Shown: piece by piece, positions 24,298-32,298 of the stretch
Layout: the number at the start of each line of letters is the position of its first letter
How positions within the stretch are numbered: position 1 is the first letter of the stretch
Origin: Faecalibacterium sp. CAG:1138
GTDB lineage: Bacteria; Bacillota; Clostridia; Christensenellales; CAG-917
Direction: 5' to 3'
DNA: 34,490 nt
Assembly: GCA_000434675.1 (NCBI GenBank)
Contig: HF988631.1
Coordinates: 1-34,490 of the forward strand
Program-made: the position numbers and the translations under genes
The notes under the pieces: model-generated
Told to the model about the DNA's origin: nothing
What the model saw: the letters and a program-made list of their open reading frames with translations, nothing else
Databases searched by the model: none

Positions 24298-25413
24298 TTA
24301 AATCAAGCCGAGAATAAGTCCGCCGACGATTGCCGAAGCTATCTGACCGGAAACGTTTGCGCCTGCCGCGTGCATCAGAAGATGGTTGGTAGGATCCGCT
24401 TCGAGGCCGAGCTTCTGAACGGTTCTTGCCGCCATCGGGAACGCCGAAATGCCCGCCGCGCCGATCATAGGGTTGATTTTCTTTTTGGACACGAGATTCA
24501 TGCCTTTGCAAAGCATAACGCCCGCCACGGTGTCGAACACGAAAGCGAACAGCCCAAAGCCCATAATCATGAGGGTTTGCACCGTCACGAAGTTTTCCGC
24601 CTGCATCTGGAACGCGATGGTTATGCCGAGAAGCAGCGTGATGAGGTTGGACAGATTGTTCTGCGCCGTTTCGGAGAGGCTGTTCACCACTCCGCATTCG
24701 CGGAGCAGGTTGCCGAACATCAAAAAGCCCACGAGTGCCAGGCTGTTAGGAGCGATGAGGCCCGCAACCAGCGTAACTATTATCGGGAACAGAATTTTGG
24801 TAAGCTTCGAGGTGGAGTCCGGAGTGTAGTCCATTCGAATAAGCCTTTCCTTTTTGGTGGTTATCGCTTTCACCACAGCAGGCTGAATGATAGGCACGAG
24901 CGCCATATACGAATAGGCCACCACCATGATTGCGCCGAGATATTTGCTGTTTAGCGCAATGGCGACCATAATGGAAGTCGGGCCGTCGGCCGCGCCGATG
25001 ATGCCGATAGACGCCGCGTCGTTGAGGCTGAAGCCGCAAAGCGTGGCAACGGATATGGTCATAAATATGCCGAACTGCGCCGCGCCGCCCACCAGAAACA
25101 GTTTAGGGTTTGCAAGCAGCGGTCCGAAATCTATCATCGCGCCTATACCTATAAAGAGCAATATAGGCATCGCTTCGCTGGCGGCAATCCCTATGTCGAA
25201 CATCCACTCGATGATGCCGGCGGTTTCGGAGCCTTCGGCCGTGAGAACGTTGGAAAGCGGTATGTTTACGAGTATCGCGCCAAACCCCATCGGGAGCAGC
25301 AGCGACGGCTCGATTTTGAATTTGATTGCCAAAAAGATAAGCAATCCGCCCACGATCCACATGACGACGTGCTTCCATGTGATCAGGGTGATGGCTTCGG
25401 TAAGAAATTCCAT
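24298..25413 (-). CDS. oadB: Na+-pumping carboxylic-acid decarboxylase, beta subunit
   Basis: This 371-residue polytopic protein of the OadB/GcdB/MmdB family couples decarboxylation of carboxybiotin to Na+ export. Marks are SLLLPMGFGAILVNIPLSN, GIGAMIDFGPLLANPK (the conserved Asp region), GAADGPTSIM, and SAFPMAARTVQKLG with HAAGANVSGQIASA at the end, all typical. The frame is open upstream to 26073 as an antisense of galM; ATG 25413 follows GGAGGAATT and starts the family N-terminus. No carboxyltransferase alpha subunit or biotin carrier lies beside it, so the acid (oxaloacetate, methylmalonyl-CoA or glutaconyl-CoA) cannot be told. Confidence 0.93.
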   Translation of the reverse strand: MEFLTEAITLITWKHVVMWIVGGLLIFLAIKFKIEPSLLLPMGFGAILVNIPLSNVLTAEGSETAGIIEWMFDIGIAASEAMPILLFIGIGAMIDFGPLLANPKLFLVGGAAQFGIFMTISVATLCGFSLNDAASIGIIGAADGPTSIMVAIALNSKYLGAIMVVAYSYMALVPIIQPAVVKAITTKKERLIRMDYTPDSTSKLTKILFPIIVTLVAGLIAPNSLALVGFLMFGNLLRECGVVNSLSETAQNNLSNLITLLLGITIAFQMQAENFVTVQTLMIMGFGLFAFVFDTVAGVMLCKGMNLVSKKKINPMIGAAGISAFPMAARTVQKLGLEADPTNHLLMHAAGANVSGQIASAIVGGLILGLI

Positions 25414-25441
25414 AATTCCTCCAAAAAAAGAACTATAAATA

Positions 25442-25470
25442 ATGTTATCAAATTCTGTATTCGCTGTCAA
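25442..25470 (-). promoter_or_regulatory. Promoter of the oadB-oadG operon
   Basis: Perfect TTGACA (25470-25465) and TAACAT (25447-25442) with a 17-base spacer, 29 bases before ATG 25413. Confidence 0.8.
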
Positions 25471-25513
25471 GTGTTGAACCGGCAAAATAACCCGTGCGGA
25501 TTTTCTCTTTTGC

Positions 25514-25542
25514 TTGCGAAACGGCGAAAGCTGTGCTAAAAT
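25514..25542 (+). promoter_or_regulatory. Promoter of galM
   Basis: TTGCGA (25514-25519) and TAAAAT (25537-25542) with a 17-base spacer, 28 bases before the galM ATG. Confidence 0.7.
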
Positions 25543-25569
25543 AATTTTATAAACAACTGCGAGGTAATC

Positions 25570-26586
25570 ATGAATATAACCAAAAAACTTTTCGGAAAAA
25601 CGAACGGCGAGGACGTGTACGCTTACACCGTCGGGGACGGCGACCTCGAAGCCGTCTTTCTGACCTTCGGCGCCACCGTGCAAAGCCTGAAATATAAGGG
25701 CGTCGACGTGGCTTTGGGCTACGACGACTTGTCCGGTTATCTTGAAAACGACGGCTATCTGGGCGCAGTCGTCGGCAGATGCGGAAACCGCATCGCAAAA
25801 GGCGTTTTCGGCCTGAACGGCAAGGAATATCACCTGTTCGTAAACAACGGGCCGAACCATCTGCACGGCGGAAAAATCGGTTTCAGCCACAAAATCTGGA
25901 CGGCCGAGGAGCTTTCGGACGGCGTCCGATTTTCGCTGGTAAGCCCCGACGGCGACGAGAATTACCCGGGAATGCTGAAAGTTTCCGTCTGCTACCGCCT
26001 GAAAAACGGCGGCGTTGACGTCGAATATACGGCGGTTTCCGACGCGGACACCGTCTGCAACCTCACAAACCACACCTATTTCAACCTCAACGGCCAGGGC
26101 TCGGGCGACGTTTTAAGCCACGAGCTTTACCTGAACGCCGGCGCCATAACTCCCGTGGACGAAACCCTCATTCCGGACGGCACCGTCACGGACGTTTCGG
26201 GCACGCCGTTTGACTTCAGAACCTCAAAGCCTATCGGCAAGGATATAAACGCAAAAAATCTGCAACTTTCCTACGGCCCGGGTTACGACCACAACTTCGT
26301 TCTGGACAAACCGCTCTTTTCTTACGGCCTTGCCGCAGAAGCCAAAGGCGACGAAACCTCGATAACCCTGAAGGTTTACACCGACCGTCCGGGCGTGCAG
26401 TTCTACAGCGGAAACTTCTTAACCAAGCGCCGCGGAAAAGGCGGATCGACCTACGATCTCCGAAACGGTTTTTGTCTGGAAACGCAGTGCTACCCCGACT
26501 CCGTAAACCACCCGAATTTCCCGTCCGTAATCCTCAAAAAGGGCGAGGTTTACAAGGCTCGCACAAGGTGGGAATTTTCCAAATAG
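25570..26586 (+). CDS. galM: Aldose 1-epimerase (mutarotase)
   Basis: GalM interconverts alpha and beta anomers of glucose and galactose. The 338-residue protein shows the family landmarks: GNRIAKGVF, NNGPNHLHGG (catalytic-site His), CNLTNHTYFNLNG, PVDETLIPDG, GYDHNFV, and CLETQCYPDSVNHPNF with the catalytic Glu. The beta-sandwich length is normal. Upstream is GCGAGGTAATC, a moderate ribosome site. It is single-gene between its own promoter and terminator. It could serve sugars released by GH2-type enzymes elsewhere in the window, but it is not linked to those operons. Confidence 0.95.
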   Translation: MNITKKLFGKTNGEDVYAYTVGDGDLEAVFLTFGATVQSLKYKGVDVALGYDDLSGYLENDGYLGAVVGRCGNRIAKGVFGLNGKEYHLFVNNGPNHLHGGKIGFSHKIWTAEELSDGVRFSLVSPDGDENYPGMLKVSVCYRLKNGGVDVEYTAVSDADTVCNLTNHTYFNLNGQGSGDVLSHELYLNAGAITPVDETLIPDGTVTDVSGTPFDFRTSKPIGKDINAKNLQLSYGPGYDHNFVLDKPLFSYGLAAEAKGDETSITLKVYTDRPGVQFYSGNFLTKRRGKGGSTYDLRNGFCLETQCYPDSVNHPNFPSVILKKGEVYKARTRWEFSK

Positions 26587-26598
26587 CAACTTAACACC

Positions 26599-26627
26599 AA
26601 AAAAACGCCGCGTAAACGGCGTTTTTT
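26599..26627. terminator. Bidirectional intrinsic terminator
   Basis: ACGCCG-CGTAAA-CGGCGT flanked by A and T tracts, between convergent galM and nadE. Confidence 0.9.
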
Positions 26628-26642
26628 GTTACCTTAATTCGT

Positions 26643-27377
26643 TTATTTTTGATATTTGAAGCAGTCCATATAGGAAAGCTTAAACAAATTCATTTCGTGC
26701 AGACGGTCAATGCGCGCCTTGGTTTCGGCGTCCGGTTCGACTCCTTCGCGGATATACTTGTCCAGCACGGCATAGGTGAAGCCGAGGTTGTCTTCGTCGG
26801 TTTTGCCGGAAAGTCCGTCGGACGGCGCTTTGTCGGTCAGCACGGAAGGAAGCCCCAGATATTTGCCTATTTTTTTCACTTCGTCGACGGTGAAGCAGGA
26901 TATAGGCGAAAAGTCGCCAGCGTTGTCGCCGTAGCGCGTGGAATAGCCCACCCAGTCCTCGCTGAGGTTGCAGGTGTTTGCCACCCTGCCGCCGACGCTT
27001 TGGGAAACGAGATACAGCGCGCTCATCCTTATCCTCGGCGGCAGATTCACCAGCGCCTGCCTCGTAGGTTCTATGCCCTTAACGGCCGAAATGAGGCCGT
27101 CGGTGGCTTCGGCGATGTTGACGACAGTGTATTTGATGCCCAGATGCTCGCAAAGCTTGTAACTGAAATCGATGTCCGGTTGAACCCCGCGCGGCATCAG
27201 AACGCCCAGAACTCTCTCCGTTCCCAGCGCTTTTTTGCACAAAGCCGCAACCACGCTGCTGTCCTTGCCGCCGGAAATGCCCACCACCGCGGTGCAGCCC
27301 TTGCCGTTTTTTTCGAACCAGTTTCTGATCCATTCGACGCATTTTTCGGTTGCGTCCACTACGTCAAATTCGTACAT
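26643..27377 (-). CDS. nadE: NH3-dependent NAD+ synthetase
   Basis: NadE makes NAD+ from deamido-NAD+, ATP and ammonia. The 244-residue N-type ATP pyrophosphatase domain carries the P-loop GISGGKDSS near residue 34, STRYGDNAGDFSPI, and PSDGLSGKTDEDNLGF. There is no glutamine amidohydrolase domain, so it must use free ammonia. Two ATGs are possible; the one at 27377 has AGAGG at seven bases, while that at 27383 is too close to it. The M18 gene ends four to ten bases upstream, so they form one operon. Confidence 0.95.
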   Translation of the reverse strand: MYEFDVVDATEKCVEWIRNWFEKNGKGCTAVVGISGGKDSSVVAALCKKALGTERVLGVLMPRGVQPDIDFSYKLCEHLGIKYTVVNIAEATDGLISAVKGIEPTRQALVNLPPRIRMSALYLVSQSVGGRVANTCNLSEDWVGYSTRYGDNAGDFSPISCFTVDEVKKIGKYLGLPSVLTDKAPSDGLSGKTDEDNLGFTYAVLDKYIREGVEPDAETKARIDRLHEMNLFKLSYMDCFKYQK

Positions 27378-27387
27378 ATTCATACCT

Positions 27388-28794
27388 CTATTTCACAAAC
27401 GCTTCGAAAGCCTTGTAGGTGCTGTAAAGATCGGCTTTGGAAACCAGCTCGTACGGCGCGTGCATGCTGATAACCGGCACGCCGATGTCGATGGTGTCGA
27501 CGTTGAGTTTTGCGATGTATTTGGCAACCGTACCGCCGCCGCCCGCGTCCACTTTGCCGAGCTCTGCGACCTGCCAGTTGACGTCGTTTGCGTCGAGAAG
27601 GCGTCTGAGCTCTCCCGCAAATTCTGCCGAAGCGTCGTTGCTTCCGCTCTTGCCACCTGCGCCCGTAAATTTGCAGATTGCCGTTCCGTAACCCAAAAGT
27701 CCGCTGTTTTTCTTTTCGTAAACGGAGCCGAAGTTCGGATCGTAGCAAGCGATTACGTCTGCGGACAGGCATTTTGCGTTCGCTCGGATATAGGAAGCCT
27801 TTTTGCCGAATGCGTCGGCGATTTCCGAAAGAACGTCTTCGTAGATTGCGCATTGCATGCCGGTGTTGCCTTCGCTGCCGATTTCTTCCTTGTCGGCGAG
27901 AACCACCATAACGGTTTTGTCGCCCGTCATTTCGGTTATTGCCGAAATTGCAGGATAGCTGCACACTTTGTCGTCGTGGCCGTAGCCGGCAATCATGGAT
28001 CTGTCAAAGCCGACGTCCTTTGCCTTCATTGCAGGCACGGCGCAAAGCTCTGCGGACAAAAAGTCCGATTCCACCATACCGTAGCTTTCGTTTAACTTTT
28101 TGAGAACGGTGAGCTTGATTTTTTCTTTCACTTCGTCGTCCTTAAACGGCAAGCCGCCCACCAGAACGTTCAGTGTTTCGCCGTCGATTGCGGTTGCAAG
28201 CGGTTTGACGTTCTGCTCCTTGGAAAGGTGCGGCAGAAGATCGTTGACGTAAAAAATAGGATCGTCGTCGTTTTCGCCCACGACCACGCTTACGTTTCTG
28301 CCGTCCGAGGTGGAAACCACTCCGTGAAGAGCAAGCGGAATCGCCGTCCATTGATATTTTTTGATGCCGCCGTAGTAGTGCGTTTTCAAAAAGGCCATGC
28401 CTTCGTCTTCGTAAAGCGGATTTTGCTTGATGTCGAGCCTCGGGCTGTCGATATGGGAAGCGATGATTCTCACTCCCTCCGAAAGAGCCTCCTCGGTGCC
28501 TATCTTCAAAAGAACCAGACTCTTACCGCGGTTGTTGAGGTATTTTTTGTCGCCTACCGACAGTTTATCTCCGAGTTTATATTCGGTAAAACCGTGTTTC
28601 TGCGCAATGGCGATCGTCGTCTTCACGGCGTCGCGCTCGGTTTTGGAAGCGTCCAGAAATTGTTTGTAGCCCTCGGAATAGTCGAAAACTTTTTTCACGC
28701 CGTCCTCGTCCAGACTTTCGAAAAGCGGTTTTTTGACGTAGGACAATTTGTCCGAAAGTTCTTTGCCGACAGAATTTTTGTTGTCTTTTGCCAT
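27388..28794 (-). CDS. M18-family aminopeptidase
   Basis: This 468-residue cytoplasmic zinc aminopeptidase of the LAP4/DapA-like M18 family removes N-terminal, often acidic, residues from peptides. Landmarks are ASHIDSPRLDIKQNPL (first metal His and Asp), GENDDDPIFYVNDLLPHLS, DKEEIGSEGNTGMQ (catalytic Glu and metal ligands), GSNDASAEF, and SMHAPYELVSKADLY (last His). The frame is open upstream to 28893, but ATG 28794 follows CAGGAGATAAACTT and the family N-terminus begins there. It is first in the operon with nadE; no functional link between the two is evident. Confidence 0.94.
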   Translation of the reverse strand: MAKDNKNSVGKELSDKLSYVKKPLFESLDEDGVKKVFDYSEGYKQFLDASKTERDAVKTTIAIAQKHGFTEYKLGDKLSVGDKKYLNNRGKSLVLLKIGTEEALSEGVRIIASHIDSPRLDIKQNPLYEDEGMAFLKTHYYGGIKKYQWTAIPLALHGVVSTSDGRNVSVVVGENDDDPIFYVNDLLPHLSKEQNVKPLATAIDGETLNVLVGGLPFKDDEVKEKIKLTVLKKLNESYGMVESDFLSAELCAVPAMKAKDVGFDRSMIAGYGHDDKVCSYPAISAITEMTGDKTVMVVLADKEEIGSEGNTGMQCAIYEDVLSEIADAFGKKASYIRANAKCLSADVIACYDPNFGSVYEKKNSGLLGYGTAICKFTGAGGKSGSNDASAEFAGELRRLLDANDVNWQVAELGKVDAGGGGTVAKYIAKLNVDTIDIGVPVISMHAPYELVSKADLYSTYKAFEAFVK

Positions 28795-28869
28795 AAGTTT
28801 ATCTCCTGAAATTTGTTTTGAAAATAACAAGCGAAGGGTTATTTTTCCCGCTTGTTTTACGTTGGATAT

Positions 28870-28898
28870 ATTATAACACCGAACCCCCGACATTGCAA
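28870..28898 (-). promoter_or_regulatory. Promoter of the M18-nadE operon
   Basis: TTGCAA (28898-28893) and TATAAT (28875-28870) with a 17-base spacer, 76 bases before the ATG. Confidence 0.8.
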
Positions 28899-28945
28899 CA
28901 ATAATTTATATTTTGTCTTATTTTTTGCCACACCGCAAAAATAAC

Positions 28946-28974
28946 TTGAATTTTTTGCAAGCATAATGTAAACT
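28946..28974 (+). promoter_or_regulatory. Possible promoter of the SGNH lipoprotein gene
   Basis: TTGAAT (28946-28951) and TAAACT (28969-28974) with 17 bases between, 33 bases before the ATG. Confidence 0.55.
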
Positions 28975-29007
28975 TATTCTATCGAATGATTAAGGAGGGA
29001 CTATATT

Positions 29008-30720
29008 ATGAACAAAAAAATCGTGTCGGCCGTGTTGTGTCTGATTCTCGTCGTGGGCTGTCTGACGGCCGTTGCGGCGTGCGACAAAGACGGCAAAGAG
29101 AAATTGTCCATAGTTTATCTCGGCGACTCTATCGGCGAAGCCGTTGCCGGCCCTTCCCCTCTGGAAGAAAGGGATAACTACGGCTACCCGGGCGTCATCG
29201 GACAGGTCAACGATTATTACTATCACAACCGCGCCATTTCCGGCAATCAGACCAAGCAGATGCTGGCGTTTATAAATCGTGAAGACACCAACGCCGCAAT
29301 TTCCGCCAGTTTAATAAGAACCGCCGACGTCATACACGTTTCCATTTTGGGCAACGACCTTTTGCAGGCGGATTTCGGCACCATGCTCTACGACAGAGAG
29401 GTCAAGGGCGAATCCAAAACCTTCAACGCGGCCATAAAAGGCGCTGAAGAAAACATTGCCAAAATCATCGTCCGCCTCAGGGAAATGAACCCGAAGGCGC
29501 ACATTATGTTCCAGAACGTTTACAATCCGGTCTATGCCGAAAGCAAGCTTATGGAAACCTCCGTCAAGGAAAAGCTCGCCTCCGTCGGCATTCAGCCTTC
29601 CGACTACAGACGCCTCGGCAACGAACTGCTCTCCAGACTTGACAGCATCGTTCCCGCTTATCTTGCCGAACACCCCGACAAAAAGATCCACATCATCGAC
29701 GCTTACGCCGAATTCGGCCGTATCTTTGACGAGGATCCCGAGCGCGGCAAACGTCTTATTTTCGTGGACGGCGTTCATCCTTCCGACGAAGGGCATGCGG
29801 TTCTTGCAAACCTCATTCAGAACAAGCTCGTCGCACTCGGTCTTGCCGGCGAAAAGGACGGCGTCAAAAACTACAAAACCTTGAGATGCGAACAAATCGA
29901 TCGCCTGTACGCAGAAACCGATCTGGATCGCGACGCGCTTAAAGCGGCCGTGCAAAAAGCAAGCACCTTTGCAGAGGTTTCCGAAGCGTACTTTGACGGC
30001 GTCAGAAACTACACCGCAAAATGCAACAGCGTAAACCTTCCTCGAAACTACGCGGAAGACACCTGTATTTTCGACTACGACCGCGAATTCTACTTCGACA
30101 AAATCACTCTCGACAACGTCGGCTTCCCTGACCTTGTCGGCAAAAACCTGATGGACCTCGGCGTTTTCGGTCCGGATTGCAAGTTCTCCTTCTACGACGA
30201 CGGCACCTTCAGAACCACCGTCACCATAGCCGACAAATTTATCCCTATCATAAACGCGCTTCTCGGCACCTTAAAATTCGAGGAGCTTATGGCCGGAAAG
30301 GTTATGGGCGATCTGGACGTTGAAGACATCGTCAGAGAATATTGCAAAAACATGTTCCCGGGAGCCACCGTCGACGACTTCTCCGCCGCCCTCGAGGTTG
30401 TGAAACGCAGCATCGGCGTGGAAATTATCGGCGCGGATAATCTCAATGGCACCGAAATCTGGAACAGCATCACCAAAGAAGGCAAGCTTCCTGAAAATGC
30501 CGTGCTCCAGCCGGGCTTCGGGTTTGAAATCAACTCCACCTATTGCGTCAAAAAGGTCAAAGGCGCGGACGGCAAAGAATGGACGGCCGTATATATCGGC
30601 AGATTCGATCCCGACACCGAACCGTTCCTTATCTTCACCGTGCACGAAGACGGCGAAATTTCAACCGTTGACGTTTCGATGGAAATTTTGGGCCTCGTGC
30701 TTTACGGCACTGAAAAATAA
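29008..30720 (+). CDS. SGNH/GDSL hydrolase lipoprotein with unrecognised C-terminal domain
   Basis: This 570-residue surface lipoprotein has the signal peptide ending AVAAC (Cys25). Residues about 33-275 form an SGNH esterase/lipase domain: block I LGDSIG (nucleophile Ser41), a Gly/Asn pair around ISGNQT, block III ILGND (Asn116), and block V DGVHPSDEGH (Asp254, His257). All four catalytic blocks are present, so it should deacylate a surface glycan, lipid or peptidoglycan. Residues about 285-570 are a second, mixed alpha/beta region (FYFDKITLDNVGFPDLVGK, CKFSFYDDGTFRTTV) with no family I recognise, possibly binding the substrate. AAGGAGGGAC precedes the ATG. Single gene. Confidence 0.88.
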   Translation: MNKKIVSAVLCLILVVGCLTAVAACDKDGKEKLSIVYLGDSIGEAVAGPSPLEERDNYGYPGVIGQVNDYYYHNRAISGNQTKQMLAFINREDTNAAISASLIRTADVIHVSILGNDLLQADFGTMLYDREVKGESKTFNAAIKGAEENIAKIIVRLREMNPKAHIMFQNVYNPVYAESKLMETSVKEKLASVGIQPSDYRRLGNELLSRLDSIVPAYLAEHPDKKIHIIDAYAEFGRIFDEDPERGKRLIFVDGVHPSDEGHAVLANLIQNKLVALGLAGEKDGVKNYKTLRCEQIDRLYAETDLDRDALKAAVQKASTFAEVSEAYFDGVRNYTAKCNSVNLPRNYAEDTCIFDYDREFYFDKITLDNVGFPDLVGKNLMDLGVFGPDCKFSFYDDGTFRTTVTIADKFIPIINALLGTLKFEELMAGKVMGDLDVEDIVREYCKNMFPGATVDDFSAALEVVKRSIGVEIIGADNLNGTEIWNSITKEGKLPENAVLQPGFGFEINSTYCVKKVKGADGKEWTAVYIGRFDPDTEPFLIFTVHEDGEISTVDVSMEILGLVLYGTEK

Positions 30721-30736
30721 TTCCGTTTTATAAATC

Positions 30737-30766
30737 AAAAAGCGGCGCGATTTTGCGCCGCTTTTT
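30737..30766. terminator. Bidirectional intrinsic terminator
   Basis: AAAAAGCGGCGC-GATTTT-GCGCCGCTTTTT lies between the convergent SGNH gene and the sulfatase/transporter operon. Confidence 0.93.
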
Positions 30767-30783
30767 ATTGTTCGCCATACTTT

Positions 30784-32298
30784 TTATTGTTGCAAAGATT
30801 TAAGACGTTCTTCTCTGATAACCTCCAGCTCGGTCTTTATCTTTTGTTTTTTCTTTCCGGAATAATCGTAGAACGCCATCGGTATGCAGGTAAGAAGCAT
30901 GCCCGCCGCCGGAATAAGCGTTATCATGATGAATATCCAGCCTCTGACGTCGGCGACGTTTTCCGCCGTCGGCACCGAAAGCCCCTCCGACACCGTTTCC
31001 GGCGTAACCCAGAAGCCGTCGGTCGTGAACTTTTCGATGTTGCTTGCGTCAACCACGAAACCCGTAATAAGGCTTGCTACGCCCGCGGAAGCCTTGCTTA
31101 TCAGCGTCTGCGCGGCAAAACATATGCCCTCGATGCGCTGACCGCTTTTCCACTCCATATAGTCGGTTGCGTCGGCCACCATGTTGTAGGTGATGACGTT
31201 GTATATTCCGAGCGGTATCCCCACCAGAATGAGGAAGAAGAACAGCACGAATATCGACGCTTTTCCCAGCTTATCGAAGCCTACGAAATACAAAATCACG
31301 TTCACCGCCGCACCGAATAGCATGGAGAAAATGTATATGATTTTGAAATCGAATTTTTTCTTCAAAATAGGCAGAAGCAGCATGGCGGGAACCATGCCCA
31401 CGCCTATCATAACCGACAGCACCGTCAGAATAAGTCCCTTCGTCAAAAAGCTTTGCGTGCCGTCGGCGTAGAGCAATTTGTAGCTCACCACTCCGCTTTC
31501 GGAAACGACTTTCTGATAGTCGAACAGATATTTCGCCACGTACGGGCTTGCGGTTTGCGCCATCATGACGGTGGAAGCCAGCAGGCAGCTTCCGATGAGA
31601 AGCATGAGGTATTTGTTTTTGATAAATCCGCCGAAAATTTCCTTGACTCTCTTCGGTTCGGTGTGCAGGATAAGTTTTTCTTTTGTTCCGAAAAACGCCA
31701 GAAGCGACAGACCGCTGCCGATAAAGCCTATCAGAAGTCCTGCCAGCAGATACGCCTTGCTCTGATCCATGCTGTCGGTGAGCATCGGCACAAGAAGCGT
31801 CGGGATTATGCCGCCGAACGTGCTTCCGAGCCTTGCGACGGAAATGAATTTGGTTCTTTCGTTTTCGTCGGGCGAGATTGCCGAAGAAAGTCCCCAGAAC
31901 GGAATGTCCTGAATGGTGAAGCACACGCCCCACACGATATAGGTAACCGCGCAGTAAGCCACTTTTCCCGCGGCGGAATTTATGCCCGCGTTCCAGAAAA
32001 GAAGCGTCGTCGCCACCGCAATAAGAAACGGCGACCACAGCAGATACGGTCTGAATTTTCCGTATTTTGTCTGCGTTTTGTCCACGATTATGCCCATAAC
32101 GGGATCGTTCAGTGCGTCGAAAATTCTCGCCACCAAAATGATCGTGCCGGCAATTTTGCCCGCATTCGGCACTCCCTTCAACACGCACTCGGTGAAGAAC
32201 ACCAGCGCAAACATCGAATACAGATTATACATCATCGAACGGCCGAAAGTTGCCGTCGTAAAACATGCGTATTCCGATTTCTTAACGTGTTTTTCCAT
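30784..32298 (-). CDS. Second GPH-family sugar:cation symporter (MFS)
   Basis: This polytopic protein of 504 residues has the same symporter layout as the one at 797-2389: a first helix FGRSMMYNLYSMFALVFF, then ARIFDALNDPVMGIIVDKTQTKYGKFRPY, the family's signature loop, and about twelve helices. The ATG at 32298 shares its first base with the last base of the sulfatase TGA stop, with GAGGAAAAAGTG before it, so expression is coupled. An in-frame GTG three bases earlier is less likely. It should import the sulfated compound that the neighbouring sulfatase acts on, but the substrate is unknown. Confidence 0.9.
   Translation of the reverse strand: MEKHVKKSEYACFTTATFGRSMMYNLYSMFALVFFTECVLKGVPNAGKIAGTIILVARIFDALNDPVMGIIVDKTQTKYGKFRPYLLWSPFLIAVATTLLFWNAGINSAAGKVAYCAVTYIVWGVCFTIQDIPFWGLSSAISPDENERTKFISVARLGSTFGGIIPTLLVPMLTDSMDQSKAYLLAGLLIGFIGSGLSLLAFFGTKEKLILHTEPKRVKEIFGGFIKNKYLMLLIGSCLLASTVMMAQTASPYVAKYLFDYQKVVSESGVVSYKLLYADGTQSFLTKGLILTVLSVMIGVGMVPAMLLLPILKKKFDFKIIYIFSMLFGAAVNVILYFVGFDKLGKASIFVLFFFLILVGIPLGIYNVITYNMVADATDYMEWKSGQRIEGICFAAQTLISKASAGVASLITGFVVDASNIEKFTTDGFWVTPETVSEGLSVPTAENVADVRGWIFIMITLIPAAGMLLTCIPMAFYDYSGKKKQKIKTELEVIREERLKSLQQ

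Noticed and set aside
25414..26073. N-terminal extension of the oadB frame by about 220 residues
   Set aside because: It runs antisense through galM; the ATG at 25413 has GGAGG and the family N-terminus.
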